A model generated the notes under the pieces. That model had not been told where the DNA came from. It was given only the letters and a program-made list of their open reading frames with translations, and did no database searches. From assembly GCA_029202485.1 (NCBI GenBank), contig CP119313.1, forward strand, positions 124,001-188,000: a stretch of DNA of 64,000 nt, read 5' to 3'. Source of the DNA: Candidatus Pedobacter colombiensis (GTDB lineage: Bacteria > Bacteroidota > Bacteroidia > Sphingobacteriales > Sphingobacteriaceae). The translations under genes were made by a program, and so were the position numbers. Positions 44,485 through 54,062 of this stretch are shown here, in pieces (positions within the stretch are counted from its first letter, which is position 1; each line of letters begins with the position of its first letter).

Positions 44485-44534
44485 TATTTGTTGTATAAAT
44501 ATGAATGTCTGACTTCACATGCTCGATTAACAAA

Positions 44535-45806
44535 ATGAACATAACTTTTTTCTTCCCCTATCCATATATAAGTGGAATTCCGGTTCTGTTTTCAAATGTT
44601 GCAAACTATTTACTGAGCACAACGGACATTAAAGTCAATATTATTGATTATAAAGACGGAGCTTTAATAAGGAGTTGCATAAAGCATGACAACCTTAATT
44701 TTATAGAATTTAAAGATTTTGAGCCTTGTAATTTAGATTTAGATACATTTCTGATATTACAGGCAGGACTACCGTATAAGCTTAGGAATGAGCTTAAAAT
44801 AGGGAAATCCGTGAGGATATTTGAGTGGGCAGCTTTTGAATATAATTTGGTGCCCAATTTATCAAGAATTGGCGCTGTTCGGCGCTTGCAGGAGAAAAGT
44901 AGTGTAATCTATAATTTGCTTAGGGTATTTGATTATAAAAAAAATATAATACTTTCAAAATGGACCGAAGAACTAATTTCAAGGGGGGCTATAGCCTTCA
45001 TGACAGAGATTATATTTAAAACTACGCAGAAATATTTAGGTGGCTCACAGAATGTCAAACCTGTATATCTGCCTAATTTAGGAACTGGAAATTCATTATA
45101 TAATGCTGAAAGATTAAAAGGAAAAAGCCAAGAAGTTAAACAATGCATGGAAATTGCTTGGCTAGGAAGAATTGCCGATTTTAAAATCAGCATTTTGAAT
45201 TACAGCATAAAAAAGATAAAACAGATTGCAACTAATGAGGGGCTCCGGATAAATTTTCATATTATAGGAGATGGCGAATATGGAAATTCAATTGAATTTG
45301 ATGGTGACAATGAGTTCTTCTGTCTGAAAAATATTGGGTCCCTTTCAAAAGCGGATGTTGATCTATATTTGGAAAAGAATATACATTGCTTATTTGCTAT
45401 GGGAACTTCGGCTTTAGATGGAGCAAGGTTAGGGCTTCCTGTTGTGTTGTTGGATTATTCCTATTCGAAAATTGTTGGTGATTACAACTTCCGCTATCTA
45501 CAACATGCCACCGGATTTGATTTAGGGCATCCAATTACTGCGATTGATTTTGTGCCAGATAACGTTTCTTTAAAGAATATGATTTTTGAAATGAAATATC
45601 ATTATTTGATAAAATCAAATGAGGTATTAGAATATTATATGAAAAATCATTCGGTGGAGAAGATTACAGCAAAACTAATAGAATTGATTAAAAATAACCA
45701 TTATTATTACACTGAAATACCAGCAGACCTTAAAAGCCTGAGTGTTATAAGGAGGCTTTATTTATTATATTTAAAGAAATTTCAAAAGCGATATTATAAG
45801 GTATAA
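44535..45806 (+). CDS. Glycosyltransferase, GT4-like (GT-B fold)
   Basis: I prefer ATG 44535 (MNITFFFPYPYISG), which begins with the first strand of the fold. An upstream ATG at 44505 would add ten residues. The ~423-residue protein has AWLGRIADFKISIL in the middle, IIGDGEYG as the nucleotide-binding Gly turn, and FAMGTSALDGARLGLPVVLLDYSYSKIVG in place of the usual E-x7-E segment. It probably adds one sugar of the repeat unit on the cytoplasmic face. The typical EGFG-type motif is degenerate. Confidence 0.75.
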   Translation: MNITFFFPYPYISGIPVLFSNVANYLLSTTDIKVNIIDYKDGALIRSCIKHDNLNFIEFKDFEPCNLDLDTFLILQAGLPYKLRNELKIGKSVRIFEWAAFEYNLVPNLSRIGAVRRLQEKSSVIYNLLRVFDYKKNIILSKWTEELISRGAIAFMTEIIFKTTQKYLGGSQNVKPVYLPNLGTGNSLYNAERLKGKSQEVKQCMEIAWLGRIADFKISILNYSIKKIKQIATNEGLRINFHIIGDGEYGNSIEFDGDNEFFCLKNIGSLSKADVDLYLEKNIHCLFAMGTSALDGARLGLPVVLLDYSYSKIVGDYNFRYLQHATGFDLGHPITAIDFVPDNVSLKNMIFEMKYHYLIKSNEVLEYYMKNHSVEKITAKLIELIKNNHYYYTEIPADLKSLSVIRRLYLLYLKKFQKRYYKV

Positions 45807-45807
45807 G

Positions 45808-46938
45808 ATGATAAAACGATTGTCAAAATCAGTAGTAGGTATTAAAGAAGCAGAGGCCGTTTCAAAAATAATTGTTGAGGATGGCTATTTGGGCATGGGA
45901 GCGGAAGTAGGTTTTTTTGAAAAGGATATAGCAGATTACTTAGAAATTCCAGTGGGAAATGTAGTTTGCGTAAATACGGGAACATCCGCACTGCATCTTG
46001 CTGTTGAATCTATAATGGAAAGAGGAGATGAAATTTTAGTCCCCTCGTTTACATTTTTAGCGTCTTATCAAGCTATCTCTGCTTCAGGGATTATTCCAGT
46101 TTCATGTGATATATATGAAGATACTTTTACATTGGATTTAGAGGATGCGGAAAAGAGAATAACTCCAAAAACTAAAGCTATAATGGCAGTTCACTACGCC
46201 AGTAATCCAGCTAATCTTGATAACATATATAATTTTGCGAAAGAAAAGGGGCTAAGGGTTATTGAAGATGCGGCACATGCTTTTGGCTGTACTTACAAGT
46301 CAAAAAAAATCGGTTCTTTTGGTGATATTGTATGCTTTTCTTTTGATGGAATAAAAAACATTACTTCAGGAGAAGGAGGAGCTCTGATTACATCGGATAA
46401 AGAAGTTCTTTCAATAGTTAAAGATGCGCGCCTGCTTGGAATAGAAAACGATTCGGCTAAGAGATATGCTGGTCAACGGAGTTGGGACTTTGATGTTAAA
46501 AGGCAGGGGTATAGGTATCATATGAGCAATATTTTTGCTGCAATTGGTCGGGTTCAATTAAACAGGTTTGAGGCTGAGTTTGCTCCAAAACGGAGAAAAT
46601 TATTTGCCGAATATCGCAGCCTACTCTCAGGTAATCGTAATATTGTACTACAAAGTTTCCTTGATACTTCTGATATTATCCCTCATATTTTTTGTATAAG
46701 GGTTTTGGATGGAAAAAGAGATGATTTAAAGCAACATCTTGAAAGTATCCAAATACAAACTGGAGTTCATTATAAGCCGAACCACTTGTTATCATTTTAT
46801 GATAATTCAGGTGTAAAACTACCTGTTACTGAAAAATTATACGGTGAGATCCTTACATTGCCTTTGCACCCTGAATTGGATTCAGCAGATGTACAGGAAA
46901 TATGCTTAATTATAAATAATTACTTAACTAATAAATGA
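45808..46938 (+). CDS. DegT/DnrJ/EryC1 sugar aminotransferase (third copy), next to CDP-sugar genes
   Basis: The 376-residue protein has Lys183 in CFSFDGIKNITSGEGG, NTGTSALHLA near 56-65 and IEDAAHAFGC. It begins one base after the glycosyltransferase stop and overlaps rfbF by four bases (ATGA). It therefore likely acts on the CDP-4-keto-6-deoxyglucose made by RfbF and RfbG, or its cupin-epimerised form. It lacks the Fe-S cysteines and extra length of RfbH-type dehydrases, so a true amination is expected. Confidence 0.83.
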   Translation: MIKRLSKSVVGIKEAEAVSKIIVEDGYLGMGAEVGFFEKDIADYLEIPVGNVVCVNTGTSALHLAVESIMERGDEILVPSFTFLASYQAISASGIIPVSCDIYEDTFTLDLEDAEKRITPKTKAIMAVHYASNPANLDNIYNFAKEKGLRVIEDAAHAFGCTYKSKKIGSFGDIVCFSFDGIKNITSGEGGALITSDKEVLSIVKDARLLGIENDSAKRYAGQRSWDFDVKRQGYRYHMSNIFAAIGRVQLNRFEAEFAPKRRKLFAEYRSLLSGNRNIVLQSFLDTSDIIPHIFCIRVLDGKRDDLKQHLESIQIQTGVHYKPNHLLSFYDNSGVKLPVTEKLYGEILTLPLHPELDSADVQEICLIINNYLTNK

Positions 46939-47708
46939 AAACAATTTTGTTAGCTGGAGGTCTTGGGACTCGTTTAAGCGAAGAAACTACCTTAAAACCA
47001 AAACCAATGGTTGAGATTGGTGGTATGCCTATTTTATGGCATATTATGAAAACTTATGCGGCATATGGTTTTAATGATTTTGCTGTTGCCCTGGGTTATA
47101 AAGGAGATGTTATTAAAGAATTTTTCCTCAATTATAAGCTCCATAAAAGCGATATGATCGTCAGTTTGAAAACAGGTGATTTAAAATTTGAAAATGATCA
47201 ATCAGAGGACTGGACCGTTGGGTTACATGAAACAGGGGCAAATAGTATGACTGGTGGTCGGTTGCTCAATCTTAAAAAACTTTTCCAGCCAGGTGAGACT
47301 TTCATGCTTACTTACGGGGATGGTGTAGCAGATATAGACATTTCAAAACTAGTCGATTTTCATAAGTCTCATGGGAAAATCGCTACCTTGACAGCCGTAC
47401 GGCCACCGGCTCGCTTTGGGTCTATACTGATGGAAGATTCAGGACATATTTTGGAGTTCAAAGAGAAACCTCAGGTTGGAGAGGGATGGATTAATGGAGG
47501 GTATTTTGTTTTTGATTATAGGGTGTTTGACTATTTGAAAGATGATCAGACAATTTTAGAAAGAGATCCTTTAGAAAACCTGTCGAAGGATAATGAGTTA
47601 GTGGCGTATAGACACGATGGTTTTTGGCACTGCATGGATACAATAAGAGATAGAGATAATTTGAATGAAATTTGGGCTGAAAAGACAGCTCCTTGGAAAA
47701 AATGGTAG
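46935..47708 (+). CDS. rfbF: Glucose-1-phosphate cytidylyltransferase
   Basis: The 257-residue product, the usual RfbF length, has LAGGLGTRLSEETTLKPKPMVEIGG, the nucleotidyltransferase opening with the extra E-x-T-x-x-x-P-K-P of RfbF. It also has LTYGDGVADIDI, RFGSILMEDSG and FWHCMDTIRDRDNLNEIW near the end. It makes CDP-glucose from CTP and glucose-1-phosphate. It is coupled to the aminotransferase upstream and followed three bases later by the dehydratase. Confidence 0.95.
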   Translation: MKTILLAGGLGTRLSEETTLKPKPMVEIGGMPILWHIMKTYAAYGFNDFAVALGYKGDVIKEFFLNYKLHKSDMIVSLKTGDLKFENDQSEDWTVGLHETGANSMTGGRLLNLKKLFQPGETFMLTYGDGVADIDISKLVDFHKSHGKIATLTAVRPPARFGSILMEDSGHILEFKEKPQVGEGWINGGYFVFDYRVFDYLKDDQTILERDPLENLSKDNELVAYRHDGFWHCMDTIRDRDNLNEIWAEKTAPWKKW

Positions 47709-47711
47709 ATA

Positions 47712-48809
47712 ATGTTTGGAGAAATATATAAAAATAAAAAAGTATTAATTACAGGTCATACAGGATTTAAAGGATCATGGCTGACAACATGGCTTTTAAA
47801 TCTTGAAGCTGATGTAGCAGGTTATTCTGTTGGCTTACCTAGCTCACCTTCGCATTTTGAAGAGCTAGGACTTGATACGAAGATTAAGCATTATTTGGGG
47901 GATATACGTGATTACGACAGCTTTAAGAAAGTTTGTGATGAATTTAGGCCGGAGTTTATCTTTCATCTTGCCGCTCAACCTCTGGTAAGAGAGTCATATT
48001 CGGATCCCAAGGAAACTTTCGAGGTAAACATGTTGGGTACCCTTAATGTTTTGGAAGTCATTAAGCAAATGAAGGATGTCATAAAAGTAGGGGTTATTAT
48101 TACTAGCGACAAATGTTACGACAATGTAGAATGGGTATATGGTTATCGGGAAGATGATAAATTAGGCGGGGAAGATCCGTATAGTGGATCTAAAGGAGCT
48201 GCAGAATTAATCTCTAAGTCTTACATGCATTCTTTTTTTAAATCCGGATATCCTAATATTGCTACGGCGAGAGCTGGTAATGTAATAGGTGGAGGAGATT
48301 GGGCTAAAGATAGGATTGTACCAGACATTGTTCGTTCCTGGTCTGAAAATATAACAGTTGAAATCAGGAACCCTAATAGTACCAGACCATGGCAGCATGT
48401 TTTAGAGCCTCTAAGCGGATATTTATGTCTGGGAGCGGAATTATATAACGAGAGTTCATCATATCGCAATCAGGCGTTTAATTTTGGGCCTGATTCACAT
48501 GTTAACAAAAATGTTGGTGAATTACTCGATGAGATGAAAGAACTTTGGGTTAATTCTCCAGGTTGGATTAACGAAAATGTGGATGACGGGAAGAAGGAAT
48601 CGAATCTGTTAAAGCTTAGCTGTGATAAAGCTAATATCATGTTAAAATGGTATCCTACGATGGGATTTGAAGAAACGATTGAATTTACTACAGAATGGTA
48701 TTTGAATTTCTATCAAAAAGGTTTAAATGTTTTTGAATATACCAACGAGCAAATAAATTTTTATACAAAAAAGGCGAAGGAACAGAATATTCTCTGGGCA
48801 TTGAAATAA
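47712..48809 (+). CDS. rfbG: CDP-glucose 4,6-dehydratase
   Basis: The 365-residue extended SDR has LITGHTGFKGSWLTTWLL, IFHLAAQPLVRESY and the active-site SDKCYDN, where dTDP-type enzymes have TDE. It also has YSGSKGAAELIS for Tyr and Lys, and ARAGNVIGGGDWAKDRIVPD, a hallmark of RfbG. It converts CDP-glucose to CDP-4-keto-6-deoxyglucose, the precursor of 3,6-dideoxyhexoses and related sugars. Its stop shares a base with the next start (TAATG). Confidence 0.95.
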   Translation: MFGEIYKNKKVLITGHTGFKGSWLTTWLLNLEADVAGYSVGLPSSPSHFEELGLDTKIKHYLGDIRDYDSFKKVCDEFRPEFIFHLAAQPLVRESYSDPKETFEVNMLGTLNVLEVIKQMKDVIKVGVIITSDKCYDNVEWVYGYREDDKLGGEDPYSGSKGAAELISKSYMHSFFKSGYPNIATARAGNVIGGGDWAKDRIVPDIVRSWSENITVEIRNPNSTRPWQHVLEPLSGYLCLGAELYNESSSYRNQAFNFGPDSHVNKNVGELLDEMKELWVNSPGWINENVDDGKKESNLLKLSCDKANIMLKWYPTMGFEETIEFTTEWYLNFYQKGLNVFEYTNEQINFYTKKAKEQNILWALK

Positions 48810-49267
48810 TGGATAAAGGATTGACAATTGACGGTTTAATCATTTCCGGTTTAAAACAGATTCGTGACGAACGGGGAGCTGTATTTCATTACTTGCGATC
48901 GACGGACCCTTCTTTTAAAGGCTTTGGAGAAGCCTATTATTCTAAAATAAATGAAGGCGTTATTAAGGGATGGAAGTTGCATAGAAGCGTGTATCAAAAT
49001 TTTTGCGTACCGTATGGCGCGATAAAATTAGTGATATATGACAATAGGGCAGGGTCGGTTAGCGAGGGTTGTATAGATGAAATTATTTTGAACGATGATT
49101 TAAATTATTCTCTTTTAAGCATGCCTCCTGGTCTGTGGTATAGTTTTAAATGTGTATCTAAGAATTTTGCTTTATTGGCAAATATAATTGACCAAACTCA
49201 TTTTTATGGAGAATCAGAGAATTTACCTCTGGATACAAGTTTAATAAAATATGACTGGAGTAAATAA
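48809..49267 (+). CDS. RmlC-like cupin, sugar 3,5-epimerase family
   Basis: The 152-residue protein resembles dTDP-4-dehydrorhamnose 3,5-epimerase: IDGLIISGLKQIRDERGAVFHYLR, KGWKLHRSVYQNFCVPYGAIKLVIYD and LLSMPPGLWYSFKCVS. It has one clear His in the place of the family's GLHYQ region. Because it directly follows rfbG, it probably epimerises CDP-4-keto-6-deoxyglucose at C3 and/or C5. It overlaps the next gene by 17 bases. Confidence 0.8.
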   Translation: MDKGLTIDGLIISGLKQIRDERGAVFHYLRSTDPSFKGFGEAYYSKINEGVIKGWKLHRSVYQNFCVPYGAIKLVIYDNRAGSVSEGCIDEIILNDDLNYSLLSMPPGLWYSFKCVSKNFALLANIIDQTHFYGESENLPLDTSLIKYDWSK

Positions 49268-50186
49268 CAAATTACCATTGGTTAGCGTAATTATTAATTG
49301 TTACAATGGCGAAGAATATTTAAAGGAAGCAATTGATTCTGTATTTTCTCAAACTTATACTAACTGGGAAATTATTTTTTGGGATAATTGTTCGACGGAT
49401 TATAGTGCCCAAATCGCAACCTCCTATGGAGAAAAGCTAAAATACTATAAGGCAGAAGAGAACAAACCACTTGGACAAGCGAGAAATTATGCTGTCGAAA
49501 AGGCAGAGGGGAAATATATATGCTTTATTGACTGTGATGATATATGGTTAAATGATAAATTGGAAATGCAGGTTGATCTGATGGAAAGGAATCCACAATA
49601 CATATTATGCTACGGTAGTATTGAGGAAGTTTTTTTAAATGGTCAGCATTTCAGAAATGTATTAAATAAATATGATAGCGGCTTTATTTTAGATCAATTA
49701 CTCTTTCAATATGATGTGAATATATTAACAAGTATGATTAGTATGCCTCTATTAAGGGAGTCTGGACTGAAATTTGATTCCGAAATAACTGCTTCAGAGG
49801 AATACTGCTTATTTATGCAACTTGCAAGTATTTATGAAATAGGTGTTATAAAAGCGATTTTGGCCAAGTATAGGGTACATGAAAATTCTCTGACATCAAA
49901 AAGTCTGCACAAGCTTGGTTATGAAAGACGCTATACCTTAAATCGAATTCTTAAAAATAACCCTGAATTACTATCGGAACATAAAAAAGGCTTTCAGGAG
50001 GCCTATGCCCGGGCAAATTACTACGATACACGGTGGCTGATTTCTAGCAACCAGAAGTTTAAAGCTTTTAAAATGATGGTGCCAACAAGTTTTGTTAGTA
50101 AGAGTTATTTTGCTCTAACTCTTTTAACTTTAACGCCCAAACGTTTATGGGATTTAGTTCATTTAAAATTTAGGAACAGAACGTGA
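49251..50186 (+). CDS. Family 2 glycosyltransferase
   Basis: The 311-residue GT-A protein has LVSVIINCYNGEEYLKEAIDSVF, WEIIFWDNCSTD and the metal-binding FIDCDDIWL, where the usual DxD falls. A helical C-terminal part follows. It likely adds a sugar to the lipid-linked repeat unit in the cytoplasm. The gene begins inside the end of the cupin gene and is followed by the polymerase, so it is firmly within the operon. Confidence 0.9.
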   Translation: MTGVNNKLPLVSVIINCYNGEEYLKEAIDSVFSQTYTNWEIIFWDNCSTDYSAQIATSYGEKLKYYKAEENKPLGQARNYAVEKAEGKYICFIDCDDIWLNDKLEMQVDLMERNPQYILCYGSIEEVFLNGQHFRNVLNKYDSGFILDQLLFQYDVNILTSMISMPLLRESGLKFDSEITASEEYCLFMQLASIYEIGVIKAILAKYRVHENSLTSKSLHKLGYERRYTLNRILKNNPELLSEHKKGFQEAYARANYYDTRWLISSNQKFKAFKMMVPTSFVSKSYFALTLLTLTPKRLWDLVHLKFRNRT

Positions 50187-50187
50187 T

Positions 50188-51435
50188 ATGGGACGAAAGG
50201 GTTATTTTTCAAATTTTAAGATTGATTTAGCGAATCCCACAATAATATATACATTATTGTGGATATTTAGCTTTATCCTTTATTCTTTAGAGTTTACTAA
50301 TAACATTATTGGACTAAATGAAAAGACTATAGTATTAATATCTGGTTCTGTTCTAAGTATATGGATGATTTATCTTTACATGTCTATACAAGGATTATTT
50401 GGATCTAATGTTGTAAGCAACTTAAAAATGCCCTTCCCGCAAAAAAATCCGGCTTCCAAGATTGATTATTTTAAAAATATTATCCGAATACTTACAACAA
50501 TATGGCTCATTTTTACTTTTTTTGAAATAGTTTATTTTAAAGGTATTCCATTAATATCAGTTGTTATATTAGGCCAATATGATTTAGATTATAAAGCGTT
50601 TGGATTGCCAACAGTACATGGATTTTTAAACGCTTGTTATTTAACAATTGTATCTTCTTATGCAATCCTCTATTATAGCGAAAAGAGAAGAAAATACCTG
50701 CTTTATATAGTAGTTTTTTTGCTATGGCCAGTTCTGTTAATGTCGAGAGCTCTAATACTTTGGGCCTTGATAGAAGTTTTTTGTATTTATTTGATTTTTT
50801 TTAAGTTAAACCTTACAAGGATTTTAAAAACAGTAGGTTATGTATTTGCTTTTATATACATATTTGGCTTTATAGGAGATAACAGGGGAGAAGTCTCCGA
50901 AACTAAATTTACTGACAATTTCATAAAGGATGAGTATAAAGATGTCTCTGATTATATCCCAACGGGATTTGTTTGGGTATATTTGTATTTAACGACACCA
51001 ATTAACAACATCGTTTGGAATATAGATAAAGTTGAACCTAAGTATAATTTAAGATATACAACTGCGAGCTTAATCCCTTCTGTGATCCGGGATCGAATCT
51101 ATGTGCAGGAAGACGAAAAATATTCAGTTGAATTGTATGATGAAGCTTTTAACGTGTCAAGTTACTTTGCTAATTATTTAAAAGATTTTGGAATATACGG
51201 TGCATTAATAATAGGTGGAATTATTCAGGTCATCATATTGAGATTTTTTTTTTCTGCACGCCAATTTGAAATTGGAAGTATGTTGGCTTTTTCATGTTTG
51301 TTTTATGCGCTTGCCTTGTGCGTATTTACAGACTTCTTTTTTAGCTTAGTGACGGTTTTTCAAGTGTTATTAGGCCTATTTATTAATTATTTGTTATATA
51401 GTAAAACAAAGAAAAAAATATATGCTCAAAAATAA
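50188..51435 (+). CDS. Wzy-like O-antigen/capsule repeat-unit polymerase
   Basis: The 415-residue protein has about ten to eleven membrane helices and one long hydrophilic loop (residues ~235-310, with a YIPTGFVWVYLYLTTPINN stretch) before the last helices. That is the topology of oligosaccharide repeat-unit polymerases such as the O-Ag_pol/OAP family. Sequence motifs are weak, as always for Wzy, so the call rests on topology and on Wzx, Wzz and Wza partners in the same operon. It would polymerise units in the periplasm. Confidence 0.75.
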   Translation: MGRKGYFSNFKIDLANPTIIYTLLWIFSFILYSLEFTNNIIGLNEKTIVLISGSVLSIWMIYLYMSIQGLFGSNVVSNLKMPFPQKNPASKIDYFKNIIRILTTIWLIFTFFEIVYFKGIPLISVVILGQYDLDYKAFGLPTVHGFLNACYLTIVSSYAILYYSEKRRKYLLYIVVFLLWPVLLMSRALILWALIEVFCIYLIFFKLNLTRILKTVGYVFAFIYIFGFIGDNRGEVSETKFTDNFIKDEYKDVSDYIPTGFVWVYLYLTTPINNIVWNIDKVEPKYNLRYTTASLIPSVIRDRIYVQEDEKYSVELYDEAFNVSSYFANYLKDFGIYGALIIGGIIQVIILRFFFSARQFEIGSMLAFSCLFYALALCVFTDFFFSLVTVFQVLLGLFINYLLYSKTKKKIYAQK

Positions 51436-52462
51436 AATTCTATTAATTACCGGAGGTACTGGGTCTTTTGGAAATGCGGTTTTAAGTAGATTCCTGAATA
51501 CCGATCATTTTAAAGAAATTCGAATTTTTTCAAGAGATGAAAAAAAACAGCATGACATGCGTGTGGCTCTTAATAATCCTAAATTGAAATTTTATATTGG
51601 TGATGTTAGGGATTATACCAGTATTGAGCAGGCAATGCGTGGTGTGGATTATGTTTTTCATGCGGCAGCATTAAAACAAGTTCCATCTTGTGAATTCTTT
51701 CCCTTAGAAGCGACTAAAACAAACGTTTTTGGAACTCAAAACGTTATAGATGCAGCCGTAGTTAATAAGGTGACTAAAGTGATTTGCTTAAGTACTGACA
51801 AGGCCGCATATCCTATTAATGCCATGGGAATTTCAAAAGCACTAATGGAAAAAGTTGCTATTGCCGCTTCGAGAAATATTACTGCTAATGCTACAACGGT
51901 ATGTCTTACACGATATGGAAATGTAATGGCTTCGAGAGGATCTGTTATTCCATTATTTTTACAGCAAATAAAAAGCGGGGAAAGCATTACAATTACAGAT
52001 CCTCGAATGACTAGATTCTTAATGTCACTGGACGAAGCTGTAGATCTCGTTCTATTTGCATTTGAACATGGTGGGCAAGGAGATTTATTTGTAAATAAAG
52101 CTCCTGCCGGAACGATTGGAGATTTAGCTCAAGCTTTAAAAGAACTTTGTGGATCAACTAACGAAATTAAAATTATTGGTACCCGTCATGGTGAAAAATT
52201 ATATGAAACATTATGCACCAGGGAGGAAATGCTTAAAGCGGAAGATATGGGAGAGTTTTACCGTATTCCTGCCGATAATAGGGATTTAAACTATAATCAA
52301 TATTTTTCAGAAGGAGAACAGGATATGTCCAAAGTTGAAGACTATCATTCGCACAATACCCAGCAAAAGGACATTGAGGGTATGAAACTGTTGCTTACTA
52401 AATTACCATATATTAGAAAGGAAATTTTCGGGGAAATAGATGTTAATCAATATTTCGGATAG
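51422..52462 (+). CDS. CapE/WbjB/FnlA-like UDP-GlcNAc 4,6-dehydratase/5-epimerase
   Basis: The 346-residue protein has LLITGGTGSFGNAVLSRFL, IFSRDEKKQHDMR, and STDKAAYPINAMGISKALMEK. There Met replaces the usual Tyr of SDRs (the S-M-K type site of CapE/FlaA1). TRYGNVMASRGSVIPLF and RHGEKLYETLCTREE follow. It forms UDP-2-acetamido-2,6-dideoxy-beta-L-arabino-4-hexulose, the first step to UDP-L-FucNAc or UDP-L-QuiNAc. The three genes that follow supply the later steps. It overlaps the polymerase gene by 14 bases. Confidence 0.9.
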   Translation: MLKNKILLITGGTGSFGNAVLSRFLNTDHFKEIRIFSRDEKKQHDMRVALNNPKLKFYIGDVRDYTSIEQAMRGVDYVFHAAALKQVPSCEFFPLEATKTNVFGTQNVIDAAVVNKVTKVICLSTDKAAYPINAMGISKALMEKVAIAASRNITANATTVCLTRYGNVMASRGSVIPLFLQQIKSGESITITDPRMTRFLMSLDEAVDLVLFAFEHGGQGDLFVNKAPAGTIGDLAQALKELCGSTNEIKIIGTRHGEKLYETLCTREEMLKAEDMGEFYRIPADNRDLNYNQYFSEGEQDMSKVEDYHSHNTQQKDIEGMKLLLTKLPYIRKEIFGEIDVNQYFG

Positions 52463-52482
52463 GATATTGTCATTTACAGGAT

Positions 52483-52851
52483 ATGGTAGAGATAAATGTT
52501 ATAAAAGGAAAGACGCATGAGGATTTTAGAGGTAAAGTAAGTCATTTTAATGAATTTGATTTAGAGAGTGTAAAGCGTATTTATAGCATTGCACATCATG
52601 ATGTATCGGTTGTAGGAGCCTGGCAGGGACATCAGAGAGAACGAAAGTGGTTTTTTGTAACTTCAGGCTCTTTTAAATTCGTATTTATACAACCTGATAA
52701 TTGGCTGAACCCCTCAGTTAAACTCCCTTATCATGAATTTATCTTAAGCGAGAAAGAAAATAAAATAATTTGCTTGCCTGGTGGCTATGTTTCAGGCTTT
52801 AATGCGGTTGAGCCGAATTCAAAAATGATTGTTTTTCCGATTTTTCTTTAG
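52483..52851 (+). CDS. Stand-alone cupin, probable sugar epimerase partner of the CapE-like enzyme
   Basis: The 122-residue single-domain cupin has EDFRGKVSHFNEFDLESVKRIYSI, VGAWQGHQRERKWFFVTSGSFKFVFI and IICLPGGYVSGFNAVEPNSKM, features of RmlC-like and FdtA-like cupins. In S. aureus CapF and P. aeruginosa WbjC a cupin is fused to the reductase domain. Here the cupin and the reductase (54050) are separate genes bracketing the 2-epimerase. Its role in the L-FucNAc/L-QuiNAc-type pathway is inferred from that context. Confidence 0.75.
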   Translation: MVEINVIKGKTHEDFRGKVSHFNEFDLESVKRIYSIAHHDVSVVGAWQGHQRERKWFFVTSGSFKFVFIQPDNWLNPSVKLPYHEFILSEKENKIICLPGGYVSGFNAVEPNSKMIVFPIFL

Positions 52852-52943
52852 AAGAGTCAAGAAATGATGATTTTAGATTCGATAAGAGTTTATGGTATAA
52901 ATGGTAATAATTTAATAAGGAATAAATTCCTATTATTTGCAAT

Positions 52944-54062
52944 ATGAAAAAAATAAAAGTAGCAACCATAGTGGGCACAAGACCTGAAATAATCAGGTTA
53001 GCTGAGTGTATTAAAAAGTGTGATTCTTTTTTCGATCACATTTTAATACATACTGGTCAAAACTATGATTATGAGCTCAATGAAATATTTTTTGAGGATT
53101 TGGAGTTAAGAAAACCAGATTACTTTTTGGATGTTGCTGGGAAACATCTTGGTGAAACGATTGGGAATGTTATAGCAAAATCATATGAGGTGCTTAAAGA
53201 TGAGATGCCAGATGCCCTGCTCGTATTGGGGGATACAAATAGTGTTTTATGCACAATATCTGCAAAGCGCTTAAAAATTCCAATATTTCATATGGAGGCT
53301 GGGAATAGGTGTTTTGATCAAAATGTACCTGAGGAGATTAATAGAAAAATTTCTGATCATATTAGTGACATCAATTTAACGTATACTGAACATAGTCGAC
53401 GATATCTTTTAAGTGAAGGTTTCAGAAAAGATCATGTTTTCGTAACAGGATCTCCATTAAGAGAAGTATTGTCTAGGTATACTATCCAGATTGAATCTTC
53501 TGATGTTTTGAATAAATTATCCTTGCAAAAGGGTAAGTACATTGTGGTCAGTGCTCATCGCGAGGAAAATATTGATCTTAAAGACCATTTTGAAGCCCTT
53601 GCTAATAGTTTGAATATGGTCGCCGAAAAATATCAAATGTCGGTAATTTTTTCTACCCATCCAAGGACTCAAAAAAGAATTCGGGAAAAAAATATTAAGT
53701 TTAATAAATTGATCTTTAATGTGGCACCATTAGGTTTTTTTGACTATGTGAGACTTCAACAAGATTCTTTTATAGTTCTATCAGATAGCGGAACAATAAG
53801 TGAAGAGTCTGCAATGATGAATTTCCCTGCCATTAGTATTAGGACCAGCACAGAGCGGCCAGAGGCCATTGACGCAGGGACAATTGTGCTTGGCGGTATT
53901 ACACCTGACCAGATTTTACAATCAATCGAGCTTGTAAAGGGAACTCAGCATGATCAACCCGACCTGCCATGGGAATACAAAGTGATAAATACATCTGACC
54001 GAGTGGTTAGAGCCATTCAAAGTTATACCTCAATTGTCAACCGCGTTACATGGAACAAGTGA
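52944..54062 (+). CDS. Non-hydrolysing UDP-N-acetylhexosamine 2-epimerase (CapG/WbjD/FnlC-like)
   Basis: The 372-residue product matches the 2-epimerase family with VATIVGTRPEIIRLAECI, LIHTGQNYDYELNEIFFEDL, HMEAGNRCFDQNVPEEINRKI, VSAHREENID, FSTHPRTQKRI and SDSGTISEESAMM. The variants NRCFD and TERPEA, and its place between CapE-like and RmlD-like genes, point to the last step of UDP-L-FucNAc or UDP-L-QuiNAc synthesis. A generic WecB making UDP-ManNAc is less likely. A 92-base gap precedes it. Confidence 0.9.
   Translation: MKKIKVATIVGTRPEIIRLAECIKKCDSFFDHILIHTGQNYDYELNEIFFEDLELRKPDYFLDVAGKHLGETIGNVIAKSYEVLKDEMPDALLVLGDTNSVLCTISAKRLKIPIFHMEAGNRCFDQNVPEEINRKISDHISDINLTYTEHSRRYLLSEGFRKDHVFVTGSPLREVLSRYTIQIESSDVLNKLSLQKGKYIVVSAHREENIDLKDHFEALANSLNMVAEKYQMSVIFSTHPRTQKRIREKNIKFNKLIFNVAPLGFFDYVRLQQDSFIVLSDSGTISEESAMMNFPAISIRTSTERPEAIDAGTIVLGGITPDQILQSIELVKGTQHDQPDLPWEYKVINTSDRVVRAIQSYTSIVNRVTWNK

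Noticed and set aside
52919..52930. Palindrome GGAATAAATTCC before the 2-epimerase gene
   Set aside because: It is short, occurs once and has no neighbouring promoter elements; likely chance in AT-rich DNA.
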